In this document: one piece after another, positions 1 through 11,782 of the stretch
Numbering within the stretch: the stretch's first letter is position 1
Layout of the letters: every line of letters begins with the position of its first letter
Origin: Stramonita haemastoma
Taxonomy: Eukaryota > Mollusca > Gastropoda > Neogastropoda > Muricidae
DNA: 64,000 nucleotides
Direction of reading: 5' to 3'
Assembly: GCA_030674155.1 (NCBI GenBank)
Contig: CM060342.1
Location: 4,568,161-4,632,160 of the forward strand
Notes under the pieces: model-generated
The model's input: only the letters and a program-made list of their open reading frames with translations
Database searches by the model: none
What the model was told of the DNA's origin: nothing
Program-made: the position numbers and the translations under genes

Positions 1-943
1 TAAAGTACCGGTAAATGTGTGAAATGTACTTTCAAATGTGTCTTTTGTGCTGTTATGATACAGTAAAATGTGGTGTTGTTTTTGGTCATAAGTACAGGAA
101 AATGTGTCTTTTGTTGTCATAAACCAGAAAATGTTTTGTGTTGCTGCAGTACAGTAAAATGCGTTTATTAGTTTTGAGAGCAGAATAGCTCTTATAGTGT
201 TATCATAGTTATGTGTTACAAAACAATCAAAAGTGTGGGGTTTTTTAATTACAATTATGATTTAAAAATAAAAGATAGGTTAGCATTTGAAATGATGAAC
301 CTTTGAAATCATAGAGTCTTGAGGTAAAAATGTGTTTTGTAGTGTTCTGCAACAGTGAAATGCGTGTTTTGTGCTGTTATATCTATAGTGAAATGTGAGG
401 CTGTTTTGTGTTAGAGACTAGAAAAACGTTCAGAAAAGTGTTTAGGAAAACTGGGTTTTTTTTGTTATAGAACAGAAAAATGTTCTTTTATAAGGTTAAA
501 GTATCGGAAATGTGTTAAATGAAATGTCTTTTTTTGCTGTTATTATACAGTAAAATGTGGTATGGCTACTGGTCATAGTACAGCAAATATTTGTCTTTTG
601 TGGTCATAAACCAGAAAATGTTTTGTGTTCCTTCGTTAAATATGGCAAAAGTACTTTAAAGTGTGTCTTTTGTGCTGTTATGATACATTAAAATGTGTTT
701 TGAATTTTGGTCAAAGTACAGCAAATATTTGTCTTTTGTGTTCATCAACCAGAAAATGTTATGTGTTGCTGCAGTACAGTAAAATGTGATTTTTAGTTTT
801 GAGAGTAGAATATTTTTTGTCGTGTTAACATAGTTATGTGTTACAAAACAGTGAAATGTGTGTTTTTTGTAATTATGATTTTTCTTTTAATGTAGCTTCT
901 TATCACACGGATTGATGAAATTGTAAAATTATAGTAGTATTAC
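1..943. repeat. Satellite family A array, start of head unit P
   Basis: T/G-rich tandem array built from diverged units of about 30-33 bp, each carrying a form of ACAGTAAAATGTG followed by a T/G-rich spacer. Units are grouped into a cassette of about 496 bp whose anchor TAAAGTACCGGTAAATG starts at 1 and recurs in diverged form at about 497. The same sequence, with only scattered small differences, restarts at 27,913, 55,296 and 61,977, so position 1 is a convenient phase start for the higher-order unit. No gene is seen. Confidence 0.9.
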
Positions 944-2531
944 GGAAAATCTGATCCACCTTTTCCAGGACGGGTCCAAAATCGAAACCAACTTTTCCTA
1001 GTCAGGTCCAAAATTCATTCTAACCATCTATTCTCATCGTCGAAAATCCACCTTTTATTGGTTGTGTTAAAAGTCCAACCCACCTTTCCAAAAATGCAAG
1101 CCACCTCTTGGTACTTTTTGTCTAAAATCAAACCCACTATTTCTTGGTCAGATCCAAATCCAACCTCATTTTGTGTTCCTGGTCAGTTCAAAAATACAAC
1201 CCACCTTTTCCTAATCAGGTACAAAAACTGATCCAACCTTTTCCTGGTCAGATCCAAAATCAAACCCAACATTTCCTGGTCAAGTCCAAAATGGAACCCA
1301 CCAGGCTATGGTCAGGTCCTAAATATAACCCACCATTTCCTGGTAAGGTCCAAAATCCAACTCACCATGTCCCAGTCAGGTCAAAAATCCAACCCAACAG
1401 TCCATGGTCAGGTTTAAAAATCTGATCCACCTTTTGCCGGTCAGGTCAAAAATCCAACCCACCATTTCCTGGTCAAGTCCAAAATGCAAACAACAATTTC
1501 CTGGTCAGGTCCAAAATCCGATCCACCTTTTTCTGGTCAGGTCCCAAATCCAACCCACCATTTCCTGGTAAGGTCCAAAATCTATGCACCTTTGCTCGTT
1601 GGGTCCAAAATCCAATCCATGTTTTCCTGGTCAGATCCAAAAATTAGCTGTACACACCTTTTCTTATCGTCTAAATTCGACCTTTCATTGGTTGGGTTAA
1701 AAATCAAACCCATCTTTTCCTGATCCCTTCCAAAATGCAACCAACCTCTTCGTACTTTTGTCTCAAAACGAACCCACTGTTGCATGGTTACGTCCAAACC
1801 CAACCTCATTTTGTGTTTTTAGTACAGACCCACATATTCCTGTTCAGGTCCAAAGTTGAACCCACCTTTTCCTGATCAGGTCAAAAATCAAACCACCAGT
1901 TCCTGGTCAGGTCCAAAATCTGATCCACCTATTTCCTTGTCAGGTCCAAAATCTGAACCACCAGTTCCTGGTCAGATCCAAAATCTGACCCACCTGTTTC
2001 CTTGTCAGGTCCAAAATCTGAACCACTTTTCCTAGTCAGGTCCAAAATTCAACCCACCATTTCCTGGTGAGGTCCAAAATCTGATTCTTGGAGGGTCCAA
2101 AATCCAATCCACCTTTTCCTGGTCAGGTCCAAATCGAACCTCATTTTGTGTTTGTAATACAGACCCACATATCCCTGGTCAGGTCAAAATGCGACCCACC
2201 TTTTCCTGGTCAGTCCAAAATCAGATCCACCATTTCCTGGTCAGGTCCAAAAATGCAACCTACCATTCCATGGTCAATTTCAAAAAAATCCACCTATTCA
2301 TGGTCGTCAACAGGTCCAAACCAGGTCCCAAAAAACAACCCACCATTCATGGTTAGGTCCAAATCTGATCCACCTTTTCCTGGTTAGTCCAAAATCCAAC
2401 CCACCATTCCTGTCAGGTCCAAAATCTGATCCACCTTCTCCTGGTCAGGTCCAAAGTCTGATCCATATTTTCCTGGTCAGGTCCAAAAACCAATCCACCC
2501 TTTCCTTATGTTCAAAATCCAACGCACCATT
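944..2531. repeat. Satellite family B array (head unit P)
   Basis: About 50 diverged copies of a 32-bp unit with core CCTGGTCAGGTCCAAAATC, alternating mainly between a CTGATCCACC-type and a CAACCCACC-type second half. The array begins directly after the family A motif ATTATAGTAGTATTACGG and ends at CACCATTCAG, where family A resumes. Two marker blocks containing TTGTGTT and TAGTACAGACCC interrupt the regular spacing. Short peptides can be read from it because most variants lack stops, but there is no coding signal. It is nearly identical to 28,864-30,460 and 56,241-57,804. Confidence 0.92.
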
Positions 2532-3246
2532 CAGTAAAATTTGGTGTTTTTTTTTTATGTAGTTGTAAAGTTTAAACGATTTTGTAATCCCTTTAAAATA
2601 TGGTGAAATATGTGTTTCCCCGTTGTTTCTTTTTACAATAAATTACCTGAATGGTATTACATATTATAGTAAAAATGTTTTTGTGTTTAGTAGAGTAAAC
2701 AGTGTTTTGAAATAGAGTATTGTAAAATGTGTTTTGTAGTGTTTTAATGTGTGTTTTGTGCTGTTATGATGGAGTAAAATGTGTGTTTTTTCAAAGGTTA
2801 GTTGAGTACAGTTCTGATTCTGAAAATGAGGGAGTTTGAAAACTGTGTTTTCTGGTGTTCTAATACTAAAACGCTTTCTGTAATAGCATAGGTGTTTTTG
2901 TAGAGTGGTTGTAAAGTATGGATGCGCTTTGTTGTCTTAAACGGAAAATATGTTTGTACAGTAAAGAATGTTTTGTTGTTTCCTAGAACAGTGAAGAGTT
3001 TTATTAAAGCATAGTAAACAGTGTGTTTGTAGTAAAGCAAAATGTATTTAATTAATGGTGTTTAACAGTATTGTTACATTCGAGAAAATTTCTTTTGTGC
3101 TGTTGTAGTACAGTAAAATGTTTTTGTAGTGTGATGGGAAAGTAATTGGGTTTTTGTAGTGTATACAGTAATGTACTGGACTGTAAAATCTGCAGTTTTT
3201 TTGAAGTTGCGATTCCAGAAATGTGAAATTAATAGTAGTACAGCAA

Positions 3247-3520
3247 GATGTACGCTGGTTTAGGTGTCGGAAATATACATGAGAAATGCTAAACGCTCTA
3301 CACAGGGGTTTTTGTCTGCATCTGGGATAAATACATGTTGTAACAAAGAATTGTTTGGCTGCCATTCTGCACACAGATTCATTTCCTTCATTGATCTTCG
3401 TGATTATGTAATGATATGTTAACTGCAGAAAGTTATATATCTGTAGCAATGCACTATTCTTGTATAGTTCATGACTATGTAACAAAGGATTCTGCATCCA
3501 GATTATTCCCCCTGTTGTGC
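3247..3520. other. Conserved non-repetitive spacer, head type (copy P)
   Basis: About 270 bp that does not decompose into family A or B monomers. It runs from GATGTACGCTGG to about CTGTTGTGCAG and includes GGGTTTTGTCTGCATCTGGG. It is present once in every higher-order unit: 24,344-24,645 (corrupted), 31,167-31,444, 51,769-52,060 and 58,513-58,790. It has no convincing reading frame, tRNA fold or terminal inverted repeats. It could be a remnant of an old insertion fixed before amplification, or an original unique part of the unit. This head-type copy lacks the 15-bp segment found in the tail-type copies. Confidence 0.7.
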
Positions 3521-5049
3521 AGTTCTGATTCTGAAAATGTGGAGTTTTGATGTAGTACAGAAAAATGTGTTTTCTGGTGTTCTAGTACTAAAAGGCTTTC
3601 TTAACAGCATAGTTTAGTAAAATGTGTTTTGTAGAGTGGTTGTAAAGTATGATGATGCGTTCTGATGTTTTAACAGGTAAAATAGCTTTTGAACAGTAAA
3701 CCCATGTTTTATGATATTTCACGTACAGTGAACTGAGTTTGTTATAGCATAGTAAACTGGGGTGTTTGTGTTTATGTTTTGTTGCTGTTATGATACAGTA
3801 AAATTGTAAGTTTTGCATGGTTAAAGAACCGTTAATGTTTGAAATGTACAGTCAAATGTGTCTTGTGGTGTTGTGATTACAGAAAATGTCTTTTTGTGTT
3901 AATAGTACTGTAAAATGTAAGAATGCTTCTGACAGTGTTATCATACAGTTATGAGTTATGAAACAGTGAAATGTGTGTGTTTTCTGGACTTCTGATTTTG
4001 AAAAAAGTCAGTGCAATATGTTTGTACAGTCAACCGTTGGTTTCTAGTGTTAACAGCATAGCAAAAAAATGTGATTTGGGGAGTTGGAAGTCTTTCTATG
4101 CTGTTGGATACAATAAAATATGAAGGGTGTTTTGGGTGTATTTTTAGAAAAATGTGCATGTTTTTGGTGTTATAGTAGACGCAATGAATTTTGTGATGTT
4201 ACAAGTTCGTGAAATGTTTTTTTCATTTCCTTTTTTGTGTTCATTTTGTGATGTTTTAGTAGAAGAAATCTCACTTTTAACTGTTGTGTCTTCTGTATTT
4301 AGGTTTAAGTAGAATAAAATGTTAATCTGTATATTTATTTTTAAAAAATATAATAAAAAAAAAGGTTATCATTTGAAATATAAATTGTGAAATATAGTAG
4401 TCTTAGTGTAAAAAGTGTTTCGTAATGTTATACATTAGTGAAATGCTGTTTTGTGCTGTTATATTTATAGTGAATTGTGGGGACTTTTTGCGTTATAGGC
4501 TATCTGAGACGTTAAGCTATGATTAAATCTTTGTTTTTTTCGGTTATAGTAAACAAAATGTGCATTTTGATTTTTTTTTTCTAAATATAGGTTTATCATT
4601 TGAAATGATGAAATTGTGAAATTATAGTAATCTGAAAGTAACATGTGTTTCGTAGTTTAAACCTATGAAATGTCTGTTTTGTGCTGTTATAAATAGTGAA
4701 ATGTGGGGGGGGGTTTTGCGTTTAAGTCTAAGAAAAACGTTCAGAAAAAGGGAGTAGGAAAACTGTGTTTTTTGTGTTATTGAACAAAAAAATGTTCTTT
4801 TATAAGGTTAAAGTCCCGGTAAATGTGTTAAATGTACTTTGAAATGTGTCTTTTGTGCTGTTATTATACAGTAAAATGTGGTGCTTTTGGTCATAGTAAA
4901 GGAAAATGTGTTTTCTGTTGCTGCAGTACAGTTAAATGTGTTTTCTGGCTTTGAGAGTAGAATGTTTTTTTGTTGTGTTATCATAGATATCTCTTAAAAA
5001 ACATTGAAATGTTGTGGGTTTTTTGCAATTATGATTTTTTTTAAATATG

Positions 5050-5900
5050 ATCGTATCACACGAAATGATGAAATTATGAAATTATAGTAGTCTTACGGTA
5101 AAAATGTGTTTTCGTAGTGTTATACAACAGTGAAATGTCTGTTTTGTGCTCTTATAGTTCTAGTGATATGTGAGGGGTTTTGCGTTATATGCTAGAAAAA
5201 CGTTCAGAAAAGTGATTAGGACAACTGTATTGTGTGAAATTGTGAAATTATAGTAGTCTTACCGTAAAATGTGTTTCGTAGTGATATACAAACAGTGAAA
5301 TGTCTGTTTTGTGCTGTTATAGTTCTAGTGATATGTGAGGGGGTTTTGCGTTATATGCTAGAAAAACGTTCAGAAAAGTGATTAGGAAAACTGTATTTGT
5401 GTGAAATTGTGAAATTATAGTAGTCAATGTACAAATGTGTTTCGTAGTGTTATACAACAGTGAAATGTCTCTTTTGTGCTGTTATAGTTCTAGTGATATG
5501 TAAGAGTTTTTGCGTTATATGCTAGAAAAACGTTCAGAAAAATGATTAGGAAAACTGTATTTGGTGTGAAATTGTGAAATATATGTAGTCAAAGTACAAA
5601 ATGTGTTTTCGTAGTGTTATAACAACAGTGAAATGTCTGTTTTGTGCTGTTATATTCTAGTGATATGTGAGGGGTTTTTGCGTTGTATGTTAGAAAAACG
5701 TTCAGAAAAGTAATTAGGAAAACTGTATTTGTTTGAAATTGTGAAATTATAGTAGTCTTACGTAATAAATGTGTTTCTGTTATAGTTCTAGTGATATGTG
5801 AGGGAGGTTATCGTTATATGCTAGATAAACGTTCAGAAAAGTTTTAGGAAAAGCTTTTTTGGTGAAATTGTGAAATTATATTAGTGAAAGTAAAAATGTT
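5050..5900. repeat. 165-bp cassette series within family A (copy P)
   Basis: At least four consecutive copies of a cassette of about 165 bp. Each contains GAAATTGTGAAATTATAG, then a CAACAGTGAAATGTCTG segment, then CTAGAAAAACGTTCAG and TTAGGAAAACTG. Starts lie near 5,228, 5,396, 5,559 and 5,726, with a shortened last copy. The length equals about five family A monomers. The same series occurs in every higher-order unit and is the apparent site of recombination in unit R. Confidence 0.85.
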
Positions 5901-6360
5901 TCGTAGTGTTATAAATGTCGTGTTACAGTAAAATGTACTTGTGTTTTAGTATAGTGAACACGGTTTTGTATCCCACAGTACAGTAAAGACATGTTTTGTA
6001 GAGTATTAGCACAATGGAATCTCTATTTTGATCTGTTTTAGTGGACTAAAATGTAAAATTTTCGAGCTATATTTTAAGAAATGGTTTTTTGGTGGAAAAT
6101 ATGTTTGTAGTACAGAAAATGTTTGTAGTGTTACATTAAAGTGGAATGTCTTTTGTATGACTGTGTTAAAATACAATATGGTATAGGACAGAGAAACATG
6201 TTTTGTATTGTTAGAAGTCAGGAAAATGTTGGTGGCTGCATAATGGTCTCTAATAGAATAAAATGTGTTTTGTTGTATTGTAATATGTAAAATGTGTTTT
6301 TGCTGTGTTATGTGGTTTATAGTTGAATAGGTTATGTTTTATGGTGTTATATCTTATAAC

Positions 6361-6605
6361 AATCATCATCATCATCATCATAAAATGGAGGCTTATATAG
6401 CGCGAATTCCAAAAAACATGGGCTCACCGCCCTGTACAATCAAATCGATTTCAGTATGTTTACATATGAACGTGAAAAATTTGCCTAGTATAAAAAAAAA
6501 TAATGAAAAATATATGCACATACAATACACAGCATATTACATTGCTAGAGAATAAAAGTAAAATAAGAGAAATGTCATCAAGAAAATGTGCAGTGCAGTA
6601 CAATG
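6361..6605 (-). mobile_element. 3' end fragment of a non-LTR retroelement with (ATG)n tail (copy P)
   Basis: Read on the minus strand, this segment ends in GCGCTATATAAGCCTCCAT followed by an A/T-rich base run and six GAT repeats, which is how many invertebrate LINE/SINE 3' ends finish. It is unrelated to families A and B. The same fragment, with eight repeats, lies at 34,315-34,566 in copy Q, so it was inserted before the large duplication. No protein-coding part remains, and upstream on its own strand it runs into the CA/TG microsatellite. Class not determined. Confidence 0.6.
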
Positions 6606-6651
6606 CATACCACACACACACCACACACACACAACACACACACACACACAC

Positions 6652-6701
<50 letters not shown>

Positions 6702-6722
6702 AACACACACACACACAAACAC

Positions 6723-6797
<75 letters not shown>

Positions 6798-6848
6798 ACA
6801 CACAAACACACACACACACACACACACACACAACACACACACACACAG
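6606..6848. repeat. (CA)n microsatellite, left part, interrupted by LINE
   Basis: Imperfect CA repeat of about 240 bp with frequent ACACAA interruptions. It ends abruptly where LINE sequence begins (GGGGGTGAACTGCG). The right-hand remainder of the same microsatellite is at 11,691-11,782. The uninterrupted counterpart is 34,567-34,738. Frames opened by CA/TG runs here are not genes. Confidence 0.95.
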
Positions 6849-7211
6849 GGGGTGAACTGCGTTCATCACTGAAGTCGGACGTGTTTCAGCATTGCTCTCT
6901 ATATTTGTTAATTAATTGTTAATTAACGCAAATAATATATAATTTTTCACCGTAATTTTTCACTACATAGTCTCGTCAAAGGTATGCCTTCATGCCCTCT
7001 GAGTTTCAGAGCAAAATGTGGAGGATTTCTGTGGACTTTTCTCTGTTTTTATGTACAAGCGAGCCAAGCGAGCAAAGGAGTATGCAGTGGAATGATTGAA
7101 CCAGTCAGCATGCGTTTGTCGTTTGCACAATGGTGATGCTTGTGGCCACGCTTCTGCAGGGATGTGGAAATGAACCCTTGGCCTAAGAATACCAAGCAGT
7201 CTCGTCTTAGC
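6849..7211 (+). promoter_or_regulatory. LINE 5' untranslated region
   Basis: About 360 bp between the left CA junction and the first plausible ORF1 start (ATG at 7,212). It is not satellite sequence. It contains an A/T-rich patch with TTAATTAATTGTTAATTAA near 6,909. An internal promoter would be expected here for a LINE, but no specific promoter motif could be recognised. Confidence 0.5.
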
Positions 7212-7988
7212 ATGTCGGGCAGGAGTTTACCCACGAAACTTCAGGAGGGGGGAAAGATTCTGAAAAAGATTCTGAAAAAGACAAGCAGCAAACAGAGCCG
7301 ACTCTGACTTCACTGTTGGAAGCTCTGACTGGCATAAAGGAGGATTTTTCTGGCAGATTTGACTCCATCAACAATCGGCTAGACTCGCTCAGTGCCTCTG
7401 TTTCTGGAATCCGAGATGAAGTCAGCCAGCTGTCGCAGTCCGTGAATGATCTGAAAGAGGAAAACAAGCGCTGAAGCAGCAGAACAAAGAACTGTTGGAC
7501 AGGTTGGGGGAGTCGGAGAGGAAGTTGGATGATCTTGAAGGAAGATCAAAGAGGAATAATTTGATCTTCAATGGACTAAAGCGTCAAACACCACAGCCAG
7601 AAACATGGGATGACTGTGAAAAGCTGTGCAAGATGTCCTTCACAACCAGCTGAAAATTGAAGGAGACGGGAATTTGAACGCGTGCACCGCCTGGGCAACG
7701 ATCCGAACTCACCCATCATCGCATGCTTCTCAAAGTTCAAGGACAAGCAGCGTGTTCTGAAAGAGAAGAAGAAACTGAAGGACGGCAGTGCAGGGAAAAC
7801 CATCTTCATTGGGGAAGATTTCTCCAAGAGAGTTCGGGATGCTCGTCGCCTGCTGCTGCCCTTTCTGAAGAAGGCGAAATCGGAAAAGAAACACGCCTTT
7901 TCTGAGGTACGACTGTCTGGTGATTGACGGTAAGTCTTTTGTGTATGACGCAGCTACCCAGGGACTAAAAGAACGGCAGCAAAAATAA
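7212..7988 (+). pseudogene. LINE ORF1 (L1-like RNA-binding protein), frameshifted
   Basis: ORF1 products bind the element's RNA, usually as coiled-coil trimers. After an N-terminal stretch starting at ATG 7,212, about 7,310-7,560 encodes a heptad-rich coiled coil (segments such as LLEALTGIKEDFSGRFDSI and LKQQNKELLDRLGESERKL). It leads into the L1-type motif LEGRSKRNNLIFNGL (about 7,535-7,580). A C-terminal part follows with HRLGNDPNSPIIACFSKFKD and IGEDFSKRVRDARRLLLPF, matching the L1 ORF1 RNA-binding region. It ends at TAA 7,986-7,988. Continuous reading needs at least four frame corrections, near 7,248, 7,472, 7,630-7,680 and 7,905. Assignment as an L1-type ORF1 is from motif resemblance only. 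Confidence 0.8.
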
Positions 7989-8140
7989 AGATCTGGCCGG
8001 CCCAAATTTCCTAGGAGAAAAGATTTCCAAAGAATCCTCTACCTCCCTTCCTTATACTGTGTCAAATGAAAAGACGGATGATACACATACACAGAAGACA
8101 AACACACACATGCAATATACACAGTCTTTTTTTTCAGATC

Positions 8141-11100
8141 ATGAAGTTGGAATATTCAAGGTTTGAAAAGAAAATTGAATTGTTTGTCGTTTAAAACAGT
8201 TTTTGTCAAAAGTTTAAAATCTTTGCATTTTGGAAGTATGGTCATGTGGTAAAAGTGCAATTGAGAGTGCGTTCTCAGATTATACAGTATTTTTCTGTCC
8301 ACGTACTGAACGACTAAAAGGGGCGTGGCAGTGTGGTTCTAAGAGTAATTTCACAATACGTGGAAAGGGTATTGGACAAGGCAGAGGACTGGTTTTTTCT
8401 AAAAGTGAGTAAATGTGTTTTCAACTCTTTTTCTGACATTCTTGCATGTTTTGTTTATGTAGCTCCAGAACGCTCGGTAATATACAATGAAAACAATATG
8501 GCAGGATTTGAAATTCTAGAAAATTATATGACACAAATCATGAATATGTATCCTGATCTCCCATGGTTGTTATGTGGAGACTTCAATGCCCGCACTGGTA
8601 ATCTTTCTGATGTTTGACACAGAATATGGCGACACACATTCAACTATTGGATGATTTAAATGAATTGTCTGATAATACGACACTGGTTAGTCATAAATCG
8701 AAAGATGAAAGTGTGAACATTTTGGTAAAAAGTTATTGGAATTGTGTAAGGAATTTGACTTGGTTATTGTAAATGGCAGATCACAGAGTGATAAAGAAGG
8801 GGAAATAATTTGCGTTGCAAACAGCGGCAGGAGTATTGTTGACTACTTTATTTGTTCAAAGTATTGTTGACATGTTTGTTGCTAATAGATGTGAGTCAGA
8901 CCATTTTCCAATTGTCATTTCATTTCTTATGGAGTCTAATGAAGAAATCTGTGAAGAAGAAATAGAATTAGAAGAAATGTCAAAATATGTATGGAAAGAT
9001 GACAGTGCCAGTTTATTTCAGAATAATCTCCTTGACTGTGTACAAGTTGTATTTGAAAAACTTCACTGCAGCTCTCTGTAGAAATATTGATGATGCATGC
9101 GAACTTTACATTTCTTTCATACAGAATGCGCAGAAAATATGAAACTCAGGCAGAAGAAAAGCTTTAAATTTCACTCTCAGCCACCTTGGTGGGAAAATGA
9201 CTGTGAAGAAAGTAAACAAGTTAAGTACAATCTACTGAAAAGTTTTAGATGCAACAAACTCTCAGGAAGACTTGGATGCTTTCCTACTTCAAAAGAAAAG
9301 TTTCAAATCCTTGTGTAAGAGGAAACAAGTTGAACATAACAACAAAATTTTGAAGGATCTGAAATGATTTATGCATGAGTAGGAACTCCAGAGCTTTTTG
9401 GCAAAAATTAAAAGCACTGACATCTTTGAAACCAAGCAGATCAAATGAAATATCACCACGCAAATGGTTTGAATTATTTCAAATCACTGTTCCTCCTCAA
9501 ATCAACACTCATAGATGATCCAGATTTTACTGCAGAAGTTGAAAATAGGATGACTATGCATGACCTCAATAATTGTGAAAATTGTGCTGATTCAGAGCTT
9601 AGTAATGAGATCACTGAGAGTGAATTTTTTAACAGCTTTGAATAAACTGAAAAGTGGTAAGACCTCTGGTCCTGATGGTTTGATGTCAGATTTTTTCCAA
9701 AACATGCCACTGACATTCATGTCAGATTCTTACTGCCTTTGTTCAACACAGTATTTTGATCAGGTACATACCCAGAAAGCTGGTCACATGCATTGATTTT
9801 TCCCCTGCATAAAAAAAGGCAAAAACTGCACAGGTTGATAATTATAGGGGTATTTCATTGTTGAAAAATTATTGGTAAGCTGTATTGTACAATTCTGAAT
9901 GAAAGACCTGACAAAGTTTTGTGAAACTGCACCACTTAATTCCAGAAGCACAAGCTGGTTTTCGTAAAGGTTACGGCACTATAGATCAAATATTCACACT
10001 TCAGTCTCTATACAAAAGTATCTAACAAAGAAAGGGGGAGATTTTACCCCCTTTTTGTTGATTTTTCAAAAGCATTCGACAGTGTTGATAGGATGAAACT
10101 TTTTTTCTGTTACTACAAAAGGGAGTTCATGGTAAGATGTTATGACGCTGCAAAGTATGTACAAAAGTGTGAAAGCAGCTGTGAGAGTTGGATCACACAT
10201 TACTGAATTTTTGATTGTATTTCTGGTGTAAGACAAGGGTGTATGCTGAGTCCATTATTGTTTTTCAATTTTTATTTCTGAATAGAGTCAGAGTTCACTA
10301 GATCTGATTATCAAGGCATAGATTATTTTCTGAGCCTCTTGGCATATTTTTACTTATGTATGCAGATGACATTGCTATTGTTTCAGATTCAATTGTAGAC
10401 CTGCAAAAAAGATAAACTTTTAGAGAATTATTGTAACAAATGGGGACTTTCTGTAAATATGGAGAAAACTAAAGTAGTTGTCTTTAAAAATGGTGGATTT
10501 ATTTAAAAAGTCTGAAAAATGGTGCTACTCAGGAAAGCAGATACAAGTAGAATCTAGTTATAAATTATTTTGGGTGTAGTTTTTGGTTCAACACTGAACT
10601 GGTCAAAATGTGTTGAAAATCTCTCTGGAAAAGCATTGAAGGCTGTTGCTGGGAATCAAAAGATTGTATTTCAGGTTAAAGAATCTTCCAGCATGCTACA
10701 GTTTTTAGTATTTTTTGATACAAAGGTAAAACCAATCCTCCTCTATGGTTCTGAAATTTGGGGTTTTCGGCAATTTACTGACATTGAAAAAATACAGGTA
10801 AAAAAAATGCAAAATGGTCCTAGGGGTCGGCAGAGATGTTCAAAATAACATTTGCCTTGGTGAATGTGGTCGATACCCCATTTTTGTTGACAACTGTCAC
10901 CAGGGTAATCAAATATTGGCTAAAGCTTTTGGATATGCCGATCATTAGATATCCCAGACAATGTTACAATATGTTGTGTAAACAGGATGAAGCAGGGGGA
11001 ACAAATTGGGTTACCCATGATAGGAAGATTCTTTGTACCATGGATTTGGTTTTGTTTGGACATGCAGAACTGTGGTAGTTCTTCATCCTTCATAAAGGAA

Positions 11101-11553
11101 TTTAAAAGACGAATACAGGATGTGTACAAACAAAAAAAGGCATGATTCTCTATCAGTATACCCTGACTATTTAGATTATCATCCGATTATCTGTAGAGCA
11201 AGCTATGTATGTAAAGTGGAATCTTTAGAATATCGTAGAGCTATATGTTTACTAAGGTCAAACAGATTGCCTTTAAATGGAATTTCACGTTATGGTAAAC
11301 CAATTACAGATCCATTCTGCTCACAGTGTGATGGTCAAACAAATTGAAGATGTTTTGTCACTTTTTGCTTGTATGCCCTAAATATGCTGTGCTTACAAGA
11401 AAATGTATTTCCTTTGTATTACATACAGATTTCCATCAACTCTTAAAGTTCAGCTTCTTTGTATGTTGCACTAGACCTAGTTTGATGTTTAAAGTTGGAT
11501 TATTTCTTACTAAATGTTTAGATATCAGAAGTAATAATGTTCACCATACATGA
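8141..11553 (+). pseudogene. LINE ORF2 (endonuclease + reverse transcriptase), multiply frameshifted
   Basis: ORF2 products nick the target and prime reverse transcription there. Signs in order: WNIQGL near 8,148 (endonuclease start), GDFNARTG at 8,576-8,599, and SDHFPIV at about 8,895 (endonuclease end). Reverse transcriptase follows: KSGKTSGPDGL near 9,650, QAGFRKGYGTIDQIFTLQSL near 9,950, FVDFSKAFDSVD at about 10,053-10,089, GVRQGCMLSPLLF near 10,225, and the catalytic YADD at 10,359-10,370. The thumb and connection region includes SSYK and KPILLYGSEIWGF near 10,732. The C-terminus has a Cys-rich CSQC...HFLLVCPKY motif at about 11,316-11,380. All core motifs survive, but more than half a dozen frame changes and stops separate them, so no functional protein is made from this text. 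Confidence 0.9.
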
Positions 11554-11607
11554 AATTTCATGTTTAAATGTTGTTCCTATGGGCTTTTTATGGCCGCAAA
11601 AAACTAA

Positions 11608-11690
11608 AATAAAAGTTATTGTTATTGTTTATTGTTATTGTTATTATTGTTGTTATTGTTATTGTTTTTTGGTTGTTGTTATTGTTACCA
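11608..11690 (+). other. LINE 3' tail of TTATTG-type repeats
   Basis: AATAAA at 11,608-11,613 is followed by about 70 bp of imperfect TTATTG/TTG repeats, the usual simple-repeat end of a non-LTR element. It then passes into CA repeats through ACCACAACACAACAACAC. Microsatellite tails of this type replace poly(A) in many LINE families. Confidence 0.85.
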
Positions 11691-11782
11691 CAACACAACA
11701 ACACACAAACACACACACACACACAAAACACACACAACAACCCCCAACACACCCCACAACACACACACACAACACACACAAC
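11691..11782. repeat. (CA)n microsatellite, right part
   Basis: Imperfect CA repeat with ACAACA and ACCCCAC interruptions. It ends at ACATGGAATGTGTTTGTGC, the same right border as the uninterrupted microsatellite of copy Q near 34,738. Together with 6,606-6,848 it flanks the LINE on both sides. Confidence 0.9.

Larger units (their letters stand above)
2532..6360. repeat. Satellite family A array with unique spacer and 165-bp series (head unit P)
   Basis: Long family A array. It is interrupted by a non-repetitive spacer at about 3,247-3,520 and contains a regular series of about 165-bp cassettes at about 5,050-5,900; both are listed separately. The Q copy (30,461-34,314) is nearly the same sequence, but this copy shows many more one-base insertions and deletions, mostly in homopolymers. 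No coding region is supported. Confidence 0.9.
6849..11690 (+). mobile_element. Near full-length, degenerate LINE inserted in a CA microsatellite
   Basis: About 4.8-kb non-LTR retrotransposon with a 5' leader (about 360 bp), an L1-like ORF1, an ORF2 with apurinic-type endonuclease and reverse transcriptase, and a 3' tail of TTATTG-type repeats preceded by AATAAA at 11,608. Both ends abut CA repeats, and copy Q (34,567-34,738) shows the empty microsatellite. There are no LTRs. Many one-base frame breaks make it non-functional as written, although some breaks may be consensus errors because this copy of the super-unit is noisy. The ORF1 resembles those of the L1/Tx1 group; the clade is an inference, and a family such as R1, I or CR1 is not excluded. 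Confidence 0.92.

Noticed and set aside
944..2531. Series of plus-strand frames with repeating SWSGPKSDPPFPGQVQ-like peptides
   Set aside because: They come from the 32-bp family B repeat, which cycles through three frames with few stops. Start points are arbitrary, frames are not conserved between array copies, and the opposite strand is equally open.
2798..3497. Minus-strand frames rich in THFKVHLTHL and CIITAQKT-like strings
   Set aside because: Reverse reading of family A monomers. Copies of the same region in other units break the frames and no domain is recognisable.
6460..6922. Cys/Val-rich and His/Thr-rich frames, superficially like metallothionein or His-rich proteins
   Set aside because: Pure translation of the CA/TG microsatellite.
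6849..11690. LTR retrotransposon or endogenous retrovirus
   Set aside because: No LTRs, no protease, integrase or RNase H order, and no gag-like zinc knuckles at the start. The endonuclease precedes the reverse transcriptase and the element ends in a simple-repeat tail, as in LINEs.
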